A stretch of DNA of 45,881 nt from an uncultured Clostridium sp. Lineage in GTDB: Bacteria > Bacillota > Clostridia > Clostridiales > Clostridiaceae. Shown here in pieces: positions 1 to 8,272 of the stretch; position 1 is the stretch's first letter, and each line of letters begins with the position of its first letter. A program made the translations under genes and the position numbers. The notes beneath the pieces are model-generated. The model saw nothing but the letters and a program-made list of their open reading frames with translations. It searched no databases and was not told the origin of the DNA. The stretch covers positions 1 to 45,881 of the forward strand of contig NZ_CAMTIG010000025.1 in assembly GCF_947072515.1 (NCBI RefSeq), in the 5' to 3' direction.

Positions 1-30
1 GAACCGTACCATAAGTAAATGAGGTTTATA

Positions 31-69
31 ACCTTAGGCATTGATATAACTTGCCTAAGGCTATTTTTA
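31..69 (+). terminator. Intrinsic terminator of a gene upstream of the window
   Basis: An 8-bp perfect stem, CCTTAGGC (32-39) with GCCTAAGG (53-60), is followed by a short T-rich tail. It probably ends a transcript that enters from the left edge. Bases 1-22 in front of it resemble the sequence at 1648-1670. Confidence 0.6.
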
Positions 70-263
70 AGTAAAAATACTTTATCATAAGTGCTATAGT
101 AATTAAAAAAAGTTATATTTACTGATAAGGATTTAGATTAAGATAATAAAATAATAAGTTCTTAGTATTTATTTACACAATATATTAATATTCCTTTTAT
201 GGTATAATATGTAATGAATTAGAATGATAAAAGTATACAATTTTGGTAATTTGGAGGGGTAAT
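70..263 (+). promoter_or_regulatory. AT-rich upstream region with extended -10 promoter
   Basis: The only clear signal is TGGTATAAT at about 200-208, an extended -10 element (TG-N-TATAAT) about 55 bases before the SEFIR gene start. No good -35 is visible. The rest is featureless AT-rich sequence. Confidence 0.45.
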
Positions 264-1550
264 ATGCCTAGAGTATTTATTAGTTATAGTCATGATTCAC
301 AGAAATTAGAGGAGAAAGTTAAAAGTCTTTCAGATACATTAATAGAATATGGAGTTCAAACTGAAATAGACCAATATACTACAAATCCTGCACAAGGATG
401 GCCACAATATATGTTAGAGAATATATTGAAGTCAGATTACATATTATGTGTTTGTACAGAAAATTATAAAAAAAGGTTTGAAAATGAAGAAAAAATAGGC
501 GTTGGGCTTGGAGCAAAATTTGAGGGGAAGTATATACAGCAGATATTGTACAACGAAGGATATAATTCAAAAGTGTTACCTATACTTTTTGCAGATAATC
601 AGCCGATTCCAACAGCGCTACAACCATATACACATTATAAATTATATCAAAATGGAGAATTTGAGAAGTTATATAGATATATTACTGGACAACCACTCAT
701 AAATAAACCACAGTTAGGTAGTATAGTTTCGTTAGATGGTAATAATGTGAGTATGTTAAGTGATATTGCATTTGGGAATAATAATAATAACTTAAATAAA
801 GATAAAGATAAAGAAAATACTGTATTAGTTAAAAACACAGAAGAAATTCAAGAAAGTACTGATATTGATCAGTTTTCATACTCAACTCCATTTTTTGATT
901 ACAGAATGGGGAAGGCATTCCCAGGAATTAGGGGAGGAAAGTGGTTTACTAATCCTGAAGAAATTATAAATCGCTTAAAAATACTTTTAAAGGAGCCACT
1001 TAATAAAAAGGGGATGACAAATCCTATTTGGTGGTTTAGAGGAACAAGTTGTCTTGATATAAATAAATTTGAAGTTATCAATACAGAAAAGTGTATAATT
1101 GAGTGTAAGGAATGTGCAGTTGATAAAATATATGTTTATAGAAGTAGTGATTATTATCGTAGTTTTATTTATGTTGAATTAAAGCCTGAGAATCCTGTGG
1201 GAGTTTATGAAAATTCTGAAGAAAATATAAAATTGCAAATGGACTATTATGGCTATGCAAATGAAGAATATGCAATATATAATAATCATCCAATAACTCG
1301 TAGTGAGTATGATGATGGAGCAGGGGTTATTAATGGTGAATGTGTTGATTTTGATATGAATGCAAAAATACGCATAAGATATTTAACAAAATACAATTTT
1401 ATAATTTGTGCAAAGTTTAATCCTATAAATTCAAATGAAGGAGATAGTACTACCAAAAAGATTTTAAATTATCTTCTTAAAGATGAATGCAATATTGAAG
1501 ATCTTGTTAATGCAATAGAAAATTTGCCTAGAAACAGAAGTGATTATTAG
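264..1550 (+). CDS. SEFIR-domain protein with unrecognised C-terminal domain
   Basis: The start is ATG 264, with GGAGG at 252-256; a TTG seven codons upstream would place the ribosome binding site inside the gene. Residues 1-145 form a SEFIR domain (a TIR relative): VFISYSHDS at 4-12, the D36-Q-Y box, GWPQYM at 45-50, and the core strands YILCVC and VLPILF. A low-complexity Asn/Lys linker (about 171-185) leads to a C-terminal domain (about 205-428) that contains PIWWFRG near 254-260 and a YDDG segment. I do not recognise this domain. Bacterial SEFIR proteins are associated with anti-phage defence, and in some cases with NAD depletion, so the N-terminal half may be sensor or effector. The gene stands alone with its own terminator. 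The SEFIR call is firm; a defence role is inferred from family and context. Confidence 0.82.
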   Translation: MPRVFISYSHDSQKLEEKVKSLSDTLIEYGVQTEIDQYTTNPAQGWPQYMLENILKSDYILCVCTENYKKRFENEEKIGVGLGAKFEGKYIQQILYNEGYNSKVLPILFADNQPIPTALQPYTHYKLYQNGEFEKLYRYITGQPLINKPQLGSIVSLDGNNVSMLSDIAFGNNNNNLNKDKDKENTVLVKNTEEIQESTDIDQFSYSTPFFDYRMGKAFPGIRGGKWFTNPEEIINRLKILLKEPLNKKGMTNPIWWFRGTSCLDINKFEVINTEKCIIECKECAVDKIYVYRSSDYYRSFIYVELKPENPVGVYENSEENIKLQMDYYGYANEEYAIYNNHPITRSEYDDGAGVINGECVDFDMNAKIRIRYLTKYNFIICAKFNPINSNEGDSTTKKILNYLLKDECNIEDLVNAIENLPRNRSDY

Positions 1551-1603
1551 AAACATTTTTACAGCTAAATAAAAATAGAATCATGAAGAAATTAGAACTA
1601 AGT

Positions 1604-1642
1604 AAGTGATAGCTTTATAAAGAAACCTCACTTAAAAGAGTT
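1604..1642 (+). repeat. Copy R1 of a dispersed ATAAAGAACC-like element
   Basis: It lies 54 bases after the SEFIR stop. AAGTGA (1604-1609) pairs with TCACTT (1628-1633), enclosing CTTTATAAAG. The segment 1613-1642 resembles 9911-9937 closely and 6383-6406 and 8105-8135 more loosely. Function unknown. Confidence 0.45.
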
Positions 1643-1648
1643 ACGGAG

Positions 1649-1680
1649 AACCATATCACAAGTAAGTGATATGGTTTTTT
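1649..1680 (+). terminator. Terminator after the SEFIR gene
   Basis: An 11-bp stem, AACCATATCAC (1649-1659) with GTGATATGGTT (1666-1676), has a 6-nt loop and a T-run to 1680. Confidence 0.8.
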
Positions 1681-1964
1681 AGCTATAGATATAAATGATG
1701 AGTAGCTTAGAAAGAATCAAATAGGTATACATATTTATGTAATTGCTATATTCCATTAATCAAATTAGATAGATAATAAAGTGTAGGTGGAAGCGATAAA
1801 CATTATTAATAATAAGATTTATGATTGTAGACGATAAAGTTTTAATATTCAGATGATTTAATAAGTATTTAATTTATGTCTAAATACAAGATAATTAGTA
1901 TTAAAATGGGTATTAAGGTATAATATTGGATAAGGAAAGAATTAAATAAGATGGGAGAATTAGA
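1681..1964 (+). promoter_or_regulatory. Gap before the ABC-3C operon with putative -10
   Basis: This 284-base AT-rich gap holds no convincing reading frame. TATAAT at 1919-1924 is a likely -10 for the operon starting at 1965; no strong -35 is visible. A Shine-Dalgarno-like GGGAG lies at 1952-1956. Confidence 0.4.
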
Positions 1965-3404
1965 ATGAGTTACCCAGTAGAGTTTAAAAATAAAATAGTT
2001 TTAGCACTGGAAAAAGATGAAGACATTAGTAGAATGATAAAAGAAGGAAAGCCGACATATAGAACCATAAGAACATGGTATGAGATATATAAAGAGTATG
2101 GATTATTTAAAAAGGAAAGTAATAATGATGCAATACCATCGTGGAGTGGATATAACTATCAAGGAAAAATGATGTTACTATTGACATTGCAAATGATAAA
2201 TAAATTAAGTTTTGATGGCGAAACTAGTTTTAATAACTGGAGTGTAGAATTAGAAAAAAAGCAAGACTTTGTATTTATAAGAGATGGTATAGTAGATTCA
2301 CTATATCAAGTAAAGGCTTGTTTATCTAAAAAAACTATAGGTGGTTATGAGGGAGCATTGGAAAAGTTACTAGAAGATAGAGATTTTAATAACAATCAAA
2401 ATGCTAAATGTATATTGATATCAGCAGAAAATATAACGGACTGGGATATTGATGACAATAAGTATAAGAATGAAATTGAATTATATATGTATAGAGATAA
2501 GATTGTGTCTATATTGGATGTGATTGAATATATTAAGATGGAATTAGAAAAGTTACTTAAGAGTATAAATATAACTACTTCAAAGGAAGATATTTACTTT
2601 ATTCTTTGTGATTTTATTGATAAAAAAATATCAAAGTATCATAATGAGGGAAAGAAAAGTAATTATAATATATTGTTTAGTGAAATGATTGATTATATTA
2701 AAAATATTAGTATATGTAGGGATGAAATAAAGAGATTAGAAATTAAAGAGTGTATATATAAATACATAAATAAAAAAATAAAGAGTGATACTGTAGAAGC
2801 CTGTGACGAGTGTGAGGGAGATTGTGACGAAAAGTGTGGAGTATCTAGAAATTATGAATTAACAAAGGCTGTATCATTAGATAAATATATCAGTTATATT
2901 AATCCAATGGCTAGTAAAGAAGAGCCATTAGAAAGCATATTTACTGAGCATATATATACAGATAATATATGTTCAGTTTATAAGGTAGTTGATTATAATA
3001 GTATAAATGAAGAAAAAGATTTAATATTTTTTATTCATTTTGATAGAGAATTGAAAATTATTCCTACTATAATACAAATTAGCAATACAAATTTAAGGGC
3101 ATCTAAAGCTTTAATTAAAATTAATCAAAATGAAATATATAAAGATCTTGAAGGAGATTTTATTTTATCAGGAAATATTGGATGTAGAGTATTGCAAACA
3201 GAGGGTGATAAGTTTACTAATACAGATGGAGAGTATCTTATGAATAATGGGAAGATAGTTATAGAAAAAGAAATAGGTATGAAAGAGATATTAGATAATA
3301 TAAATGTAAAAAATAAGAAAATAACTTTTTCTCAAAATATAACAATAGTTAATAATGAAGATTTAATTACATATTTTAATGAAGGGAAGAAAAATAATTT
3401 ATGA
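1965..3404 (+). CDS. ABC-3C system effector: HTH plus restriction-endonuclease-like domain
   Basis: First gene of a three-gene operon. Residues 1-48 resemble a transposase/IS3 OrfA-type helix-turn-helix (YPVEFKNKIV, then a recognition-like helix ending TIRTWYEIYKEYG). Residues 58-160 match the restriction-endonuclease-like domain of ABC-three-component effectors: SWSGYNYQGK at 59-68, acidic candidates E95/E97 and D101, and YQVKA at 114-118 supplying the Q-x-K of a PD-(D/E)xK-type core. A Cys cluster (C280, C283, C287, C291) could bind metal. The C-terminal part (about 300-479) is probably the ABC-3C C-terminal domain that joins it to its partners. Inferred role: nuclease effector of an anti-mobile-element system controlled by the downstream ATPase. 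The nuclease assignment rests on motif pattern only. Confidence 0.72.
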   Translation: MSYPVEFKNKIVLALEKDEDISRMIKEGKPTYRTIRTWYEIYKEYGLFKKESNNDAIPSWSGYNYQGKMMLLLTLQMINKLSFDGETSFNNWSVELEKKQDFVFIRDGIVDSLYQVKACLSKKTIGGYEGALEKLLEDRDFNNNQNAKCILISAENITDWDIDDNKYKNEIELYMYRDKIVSILDVIEYIKMELEKLLKSINITTSKEDIYFILCDFIDKKISKYHNEGKKSNYNILFSEMIDYIKNISICRDEIKRLEIKECIYKYINKKIKSDTVEACDECEGDCDEKCGVSRNYELTKAVSLDKYISYINPMASKEEPLESIFTEHIYTDNICSVYKVVDYNSINEEKDLIFFIHFDRELKIIPTIIQISNTNLRASKALIKINQNEIYKDLEGDFILSGNIGCRVLQTEGDKFTNTDGEYLMNNGKIVIEKEIGMKEILDNINVKNKKITFSQNITIVNNEDLITYFNEGKKNNL

Positions 3405-4102
3405 ACAGAATTTTAGAAATTATAAAGAAGTACAATGGAAGTTTAATAAGTGGCATGCAAGATTCTGAATCGATTGTTTATAATGAGGAGTTTACAATTT
3501 TAAAAAATAGAATAAAGAATCATTTTTGTATATTTGAGTTTGATTATAATAAGATAAATACAGAAGAAATTATGACATATATAGAGACATGCTGCAATGA
3601 AAATGAAATCTTAAGAAAGATTAAACCACAATTTATTTATGCAATAATTATTTTAAAGATACCTAATATAGAAGCAGAGATGAATAAGGAAATAATTGAA
3701 ATAGAAGAAAATGAATATTTTTGTAAAAAGTGTGTTTTTTATTATAATGATAATGAAGTAAATGCATTCGAAGATTGGGTTAAAAAGAATAGAGAAACTA
3801 GCTTTAATAAATTAGTTAGAATTGAGAGCAATAATGGGATAATCAATAAAAAAAATAAGGATTCCATGGCATTAAAATTCATGCTTAGAATTTTAATAAA
3901 ATTTACGTTTATAAAGGTGGATTTAGGATATAAAAGTGGAATAAGTTTTGAAAATGAATTACTAAAACAATTAGAAAAGATAAGGACGGATTCTATAAAA
4001 AGTAATATATATAAATTAAATGAAGAAGGACTTGATAAATTGATGGCTATGAATTTAGATGAGGCTGTAAATTCTTATTTATTAAGTTTTAGAGAGGAAT
4101 AA
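3401..4102 (+). CDS. ABC-3C system middle component
   Basis: This 233-aa protein overlaps the effector by four bases (ATGA) and ends two bases before the ATPase start, so the three genes are translationally coupled. It has no catalytic motif I recognise. Its size, mostly alpha-helical composition and position between nuclease-like and ATPase genes match the middle component of ABC-three-component systems, thought to connect effector and ATPase. A mid-protein stretch (about 60-90) resembles a beta-strand core, and several Cys residues (C63, C64, C107, C110) are present but not in a clear metal site. Assigned mainly from gene order. Confidence 0.62.
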   Translation: MNRILEIIKKYNGSLISGMQDSESIVYNEEFTILKNRIKNHFCIFEFDYNKINTEEIMTYIETCCNENEILRKIKPQFIYAIIILKIPNIEAEMNKEIIEIEENEYFCKKCVFYYNDNEVNAFEDWVKKNRETSFNKLVRIESNNGIINKKNKDSMALKFMLRILIKFTFIKVDLGYKSGISFENELLKQLEKIRTDSIKSNIYKLNEEGLDKLMAMNLDEAVNSYLLSFREE

Positions 4103-4103
4103 T

Positions 4104-6362
4104 ATGGGATATAGAGTTGAAAAAATATGGATTAATAACTTTAAGTTTATAGAATATAGTGATGAATTAGGAGTGGAGATTAACTTTCAAAAAGCTAATT
4201 TAGTACTTCTAAATGGTCCAAATGGATATGGTAAAACAACTACATTTGAAGCTATAGAATTATTATTAACAGGAGATATTAAGAGTTTTAATTCAACACT
4301 TTTAAATAGAGGAAATCTATCTAAATCAATTTTAGCTAATGATTCTTTGAAGGATATTAAAATTACTGCAAAACTGGTTAATAAAAAAGGAAATATTTTA
4401 ATTGTTGAAAGAACGATTAAGTGTAATGATGGATGTACATCTATTATAAAGGTTAACGAAGAAGAATATGATGAAAATAAATTGTGGGAGTTATTAAAGT
4501 TTAATAAGAATATTTTTGATATTGGTATGTATATTTCACAAAAAGAATCTTTAGAGTTTCTCGAAAAAAAATATGGAGATAGAAAGAGTATAATTTCAGG
4601 AATATTAGATAGCAATAATATTAAAGAAAAAAGTGAGTTTATAAAGAGTTTTGAGAGAGGAGTTAAAATTAAAGTAGAAGAAACTAAAAAGATATATGAA
4701 GATGAAATAAATAACTTAACTATTAGTTTAAATCTTTTAGTGGATAAAGAGAAGAATGTATCTAATTTACCTAAGGAAGTTGGATATAAAAGACTTTTTC
4801 AAGATATGGAATATGAATTTGATTTAGAGAAGCTAAATTATAATATAGAGTACGATATGCAGATTGAACCATTAAATAAAATTATAAACGTTATTAGAAA
4901 TGAAAATAAATATAAAAATACTAAGAGGATAGTACACTTAGAAAAAGTTGAAAATTTAGTTGATAATAATTTGAGAGCTATATATTATGATAATATTATT
5001 AAAAATATTAAATCAAAGGTAGATATTTTAAGTAATATAAAAAATATAGATAACATGTTAAAAGAAAGAAAATATAGTGATGCAGTGGCAATCGGAAAGT
5101 TGGCTAGTATTCCAAAGGAAAAGATAATTCAAATAGAATTATCTATAAGAAAATATAATGAATTAGTAGCAGATTTAAGGAGTAATCAGAGGGAGAGAAC
5201 TGATTTTATTACTAATAGAAAAAAACTAATAGAGCTTTTTAATAAAAATGTTAAAAATAATAATCTAGATAAAAATACATGCCCTTTGTGCGGAAGTACA
5301 TATATGGAATTGGAAAAGTTATTTAATATGACAGAAAAAGTGTTAAAAGAAAATAATACATTGGTAGAAAAAGACTTGGATTTAATCAAAGAGAAGATTG
5401 ATAAATATTTTGATGAGGTTAAATTGATAAATGAAGAAACTAGGCTTTTAAATAATAAACAATATCTTGTATATTTAGAGATAGAAAATTTAATTAATAT
5501 TGATACATCTAAATATATAGAAGAAAAAGAAATAATGGTTGAGTTCAATTTTATTAATAAAAAAGATTATGTAAGTGAAAAGTTTGATAGTGAGTATACT
5601 TTGTTTAAATTAAATATTGGAAAGGAAATTAATAGATTAGGCGAAAGATTATCTGATAAGGAATTTAAGGATTATGAAAATTTAATCAATAAGTATTATA
5701 AAGGTAAAATTAATCATAATGAATCTGATATAAATAATAAAATAGCATTTATTGCTGACAAATATTCTACAGGATATTCTAGACAGATATCAATGGAAAA
5801 AAGGAAACTTCAGGATAAAACTATTGAATATGAAAAAATAAAGAAGGAAAATGAATTAGCAGAAGTTACAGTTAGGGAATATAGAAAGAAATATGATGCT
5901 GCTTTTAAAACATATCAAACAAATTTAGTGGAAAACATAAAGATACCATTGTATATAATTTCAGGTAAAATAATACAAAACTATCCTATGGGATTAGGGA
6001 TAAATGTAAATATAAAGGAGAATCAAGTTGTTTTTCAAACTGATGGTAAAGAAGAGGATATTTTTAATTATTTAAGTATGGGACAATTAAATGGAGTGGC
6101 ACTGTCAATTATGTTATCAGTAAGAAGCACAGTTGATTTTGAGGATGGGTTAGACTTAATATTAATAGATGATCCACTCCAGTCAATTGATGATATAAGT
6201 GCATTTTCTTTTACAGATTTATTAGTAGATTCATTTACTGATTCTCAAGTAATAATGTCTACCCATGAGTCGGATAAATCTGATTTATTAGAGTACAAAT
6301 ATAGACAGCATAATAAAAATGTTAATATATTGAATATGTATGAGAAATATATAAATAGTTAA
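4104..6362 (+). CDS. ABC-3C system ATPase (Rad50/SMC-like, zinc hook)
   Basis: A 752-aa ABC-class ATPase of the RecF/RecN/Rad50 type. Visible motifs: Walker A GPNGYGKTT (38-46); long coiled-coil arms (about 165-380 and 400-620) broken by a single CPLC zinc hook near 393-396; signature LSMGQLNGV near 657; Walker B LILIDDP near 685-691; and H-loop STHESD near 722. The hook is the kind that dimerises Rad50-like proteins. In ABC-3C systems such ATPases are thought to sense invading nucleic acid or nucleoprotein and license the effector. Protein length, motif spacing and the two partners upstream all agree. The ATPase call is secure; the defence role comes from the family. Confidence 0.88.
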   Translation: MGYRVEKIWINNFKFIEYSDELGVEINFQKANLVLLNGPNGYGKTTTFEAIELLLTGDIKSFNSTLLNRGNLSKSILANDSLKDIKITAKLVNKKGNILIVERTIKCNDGCTSIIKVNEEEYDENKLWELLKFNKNIFDIGMYISQKESLEFLEKKYGDRKSIISGILDSNNIKEKSEFIKSFERGVKIKVEETKKIYEDEINNLTISLNLLVDKEKNVSNLPKEVGYKRLFQDMEYEFDLEKLNYNIEYDMQIEPLNKIINVIRNENKYKNTKRIVHLEKVENLVDNNLRAIYYDNIIKNIKSKVDILSNIKNIDNMLKERKYSDAVAIGKLASIPKEKIIQIELSIRKYNELVADLRSNQRERTDFITNRKKLIELFNKNVKNNNLDKNTCPLCGSTYMELEKLFNMTEKVLKENNTLVEKDLDLIKEKIDKYFDEVKLINEETRLLNNKQYLVYLEIENLINIDTSKYIEEKEIMVEFNFINKKDYVSEKFDSEYTLFKLNIGKEINRLGERLSDKEFKDYENLINKYYKGKINHNESDINNKIAFIADKYSTGYSRQISMEKRKLQDKTIEYEKIKKENELAEVTVREYRKKYDAAFKTYQTNLVENIKIPLYIISGKIIQNYPMGLGINVNIKENQVVFQTDGKEEDIFNYLSMGQLNGVALSIMLSVRSTVDFEDGLDLILIDDPLQSIDDISAFSFTDLLVDSFTDSQVIMSTHESDKSDLLEYKYRQHNKNVNILNMYEKYINS

Positions 6363-6370
6363 ATTATAAT

Positions 6371-6410
6371 AAGTAAGAGAAAATTCTTACATAAAGAACT
6401 CTAAGAGTAG
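6371..6410 (+). repeat. Copy R2 of the ATAAAGAACC-like element
   Basis: It lies just after the ATPase stop. GTAAGA (6373-6378) pairs with TCTTAC (6385-6390), followed directly by ATAAAGAACTCTAAGAGT. Similar to copies near 1613, 8105 and 9911. Function unknown. Confidence 0.4.
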
Positions 6411-6472
6411 ACAAGCAGTGAATATAAAATAAGAAAATTAAAGTAAAATAGATTGAATATTTAATTTATAAA

Positions 6473-6514
6473 AATAATAGCCTTTAATAATAAATTGAGG
6501 CTATTATTTTTTTT
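6473..6514 (+). terminator. Terminator of the ABC-3C operon
   Basis: An 11-bp stem, AATAATAGCCT (6473-6483) with AGGCTATTATT (6498-6508), is followed by a T-run. Confidence 0.85.
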
Positions 6515-6631
6515 ATCAGTTTATTAGTATATGACATGAAAGCTGTAGGGTAAATAAGGAGTATGATTTTTAGAAAATAAAATAGATTACATAAATTATA
6601 AGATATAGAACATACTAATAGCAAAGTAAAA

Positions 6632-6803
6632 AAGTCCATGATTTATAGGTGCGACCAACACCTGTAAATTCAATAGATACCTTAATTATCTAAAGAATTC
6701 TAAAATCAAAGACTTCTACTGTATTATGTACAGTTTATAAGTTTTTTATACTAAGAGGTTTTGATAAATAGTCTATAGTATTTATGTAATAGATATTAAA
6801 ATA
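6632..6803 (+). ncRNA. Candidate structured leader RNA upstream of the BRO gene
   Basis: Nested inverted repeats suggest a three-way junction. Outer arms AAGTC (6632-6636) and TGATTT (6639-6644) face AAATCA (6703-6708) and GACTT (6711-6715). The first inner hairpin is TAGGTG (6646-6651) with CACCTG (6659-6664) and loop CGACCAA. The second is TAGATA (6674-6679) with TATCTA (6687-6692), also with a 7-nt loop. Further weak hairpins (ACTGTA/TACAGT near 6719-6735; ATACTA/TAGTAT near 6755-6790) follow before a strong terminator. The first inner stem can extend by four bases that the outer stem also needs, so alternative folds are possible. It matches no riboswitch consensus I know. Confidence 0.4.
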
Positions 6804-6860
6804 AAGCTTTTTAAGATAATTTGGGTTAGTACTAAATATCTTAGAAGGCTTTTTTATTTC
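6804..6860 (+). terminator. Strong terminator or attenuator just before the BRO gene
   Basis: A 15-bp stem including two G-T wobbles pairs 6804-6818 with 6837-6851 and runs into TTTTTTATTT. It ends about 25 bases before the start codon and directly precedes the ribosome binding site at about 6870-6876. It must terminate a leader RNA, or act as an attenuator, unless BRO transcription begins within the short gap. Confidence 0.7.
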
Positions 6861-6883
6861 TTGAAGTTTAAAGGAGGTTAAAT

Positions 6884-7789
6884 ATGAATGATATTTTGAG
6901 AAATAATTTTAAAGGGAAAAATATATCTGTATTTTTATGGAGAGATAAAATATGTTTTTTACCTTTTGAAGTTGCAAGTGCTTTAGATTATGCAGATGAA
7001 GCTAAAAGTATACAAGATTGTATAAAGAAAGAAGATTTTGAAGAGGGGGAGGAATTCTTTATATTAAAGGGAGAGGAACTTAAAGTTTTTAAGGGGAAAG
7101 TTGGAGAAAATAATTTTATTAAATTAAAAAGAGTATCAAAACTTATTATATTTACTGAAATTGGAGTATATGGTTTTTTACAATATTCCCAAAAGAAACT
7201 TGCGATAGCATTTAAAAAGTGGATTAGAAGTGAAGTGTTACCTAGTATTAGAGAAAAGGGTTATTATAAAAGTGAAAATTATAAAAATGTGAATGAGATA
7301 TATCAGTTGGAAAAGAAATTGGATGATAAATTTAGTCTGATAGAAGTGAAAGATGATAATAAAGAAATTTCAAATTTAGAAAAAATAAAAGTTGTAAATG
7401 AAACATTTAAATTAATTAAAGAAATTAGAAATAATAAAAATAATGACGAACTTGAGATTTTGGAATCTTTATATAATAGTGTAGGATTAGATTTTAAAAT
7501 TAAGCTAAAGGAGGAAATATTCTTAGATGTATTTCAAATTGCAGTAGAGCTTGGAATATATACGGATAAAGGTGAAGTAAATACCGAGGCAATAATTGAG
7601 ATTTTAAAACGGATAAAAGTGATAAGCAAAGAGAAAAAAATTATACATATAGAGTACCATGGGAAAAGTGAAAGTATAATTAAATATTCTAGAACGGTAA
7701 TAGATAAGATAATAGAGTGGATTGTTGAAAATGATAAGCCTATATTATTAGAGAATGAAAAAGAAGAAATTTTTATTGTATATGAGTAA
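6884..7789 (+). CDS. BRO-N domain (phage antirepressor-like) protein
   Basis: This 301-aa protein starts at ATG 6884 after AAAGGAGGT. Residues about 5-125 form a Bro-N domain: WRDKICFLPFEVASALDY near the N-terminus, a FTEIGVYGFLQYSQK segment, and the typical end FKKWIRSEVLPSIREKGYY. These domains bind DNA and act as antirepressors in phages and large DNA viruses. The C-terminal half is charged and helical, and ends in a small segment (about 258-301, KYSRTVIDKIIEWIVEN) that recurs as a gene remnant at 10094-10222. No other phage gene is nearby, so this may be a prophage relic or a regulator recruited to the island. The leader and terminator suggest conditional expression. Confidence 0.75.
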   Translation: MNDILRNNFKGKNISVFLWRDKICFLPFEVASALDYADEAKSIQDCIKKEDFEEGEEFFILKGEELKVFKGKVGENNFIKLKRVSKLIIFTEIGVYGFLQYSQKKLAIAFKKWIRSEVLPSIREKGYYKSENYKNVNEIYQLEKKLDDKFSLIEVKDDNKEISNLEKIKVVNETFKLIKEIRNNKNNDELEILESLYNSVGLDFKIKLKEEIFLDVFQIAVELGIYTDKGEVNTEAIIEILKRIKVISKEKKIIHIEYHGKSESIIKYSRTVIDKIIEWIVENDKPILLENEKEEIFIVYE

Positions 7790-7899
7790 TTATTTAAGAA
7801 GAGTTTTTAAAGTTATAAAAAATAGTCTGAATGAAGAAAATTGCTAGTGTGAGAGATAATTTATAAAATTTTAAAAGTAATCAGTTAGTATATATTTAT

Positions 7900-7926
7900 T
7901 TAAGTGATTACTTTTTTGGTAATCAC
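7900..7926. repeat. Hairpin A1 (TTTTT-loop palindrome)
   Basis: AAGTGATTACT and GGTAATCACTT form an 11-bp stem with a TTTTT loop. It belongs to a four-member family with 8019-8043, 10248-10272 and 10339-10365. It is not followed by a T-run, so it is unlikely to be a plain terminator. Confidence 0.6.
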
Positions 7927-7943
7927 TTATTATATTATTAAAA

Positions 7944-7952
7944 GTTATCCAC
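7944..7952 (+). promoter_or_regulatory. Perfect DnaA-box sequence, copy 1
   Basis: TTATCCACA matches the bacterial DnaA-box consensus exactly. It sits about 20 bases after hairpin A1, in a stretch (AAAAGTTATCCACAAG) that is repeated after hairpin A2 near 10380. DnaA binding is not shown. Confidence 0.4.
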
Positions 7953-8018
7953 AAGCTAATAGCAAGTATATAATGTATAAATACAGGAGTATAAAAAGTT
8001 AATGTAATCTATTTATGC

Positions 8019-8043
8019 TACTACTTTTTTAGTAGTAGCATGG
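8019..8043. repeat. Hairpin B1 (TTTTT-loop palindrome)
   Basis: TGCTACTACT and AGTAGTAGCA form a perfect 10-bp stem with a TTTTT loop, followed by TGGGGAA. The copy at 10248-10272 carries a compensatory C-G to A-T change in the stem. Confidence 0.6.
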
Positions 8044-8103
8044 GGAATTTATTTTTTTAATTATAGATCATACTATATTTAAAGTAATATAGATGGGAGT
8101 AAA

Positions 8104-8150
8104 TTCTTTCGCAAAGAACCATTAGTAAAGATAAACTTTATAGCCTTGGG
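8104..8150 (+). repeat. Copy R3 of the ATAAAGAACC-like element
   Basis: TTCTTT (8105-8110), a CGC loop and AAAGAA (8114-8119) form a perfect small hairpin, followed by CC and sequence resembling the window start (GAACC, then TTTATAGCCTTGGGTATTG against TTTATAACCTTAGGCATTG). It lies 150 bases before the Mrr-domain gene. Confidence 0.4.
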
Positions 8151-8272
8151 TATTGGTAAAGATGATATATTATGATATTTAGATTTTGAATTAAATGAAA
8201 TATATAGATAAAGAGTTAAGAGTGATATATAATTATATGGTAAAATAATGAAAATGAGATATGGAGGTATTT

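Noticed and set aside
243..263. TTG-initiated seven-codon extension of the SEFIR protein
   Set aside because: The extension overlaps the GGAGG ribosome binding site; ATG 264 gives the exact SEFIR N-terminus MPRVFISYS.
4187..5548. Long antisense open frames over the ABC-3C ATPase gene
   Set aside because: They mirror a well-supported coding strand, have AT-driven composition rich in Ile, Leu, Ser and Phe, and lack ribosome binding sites.
6632..6715. Purine riboswitch
   Set aside because: The layout (three-way junction with two 7-nt loops) is similar, but the conserved junction bases and complementary loops of purine riboswitches are absent.
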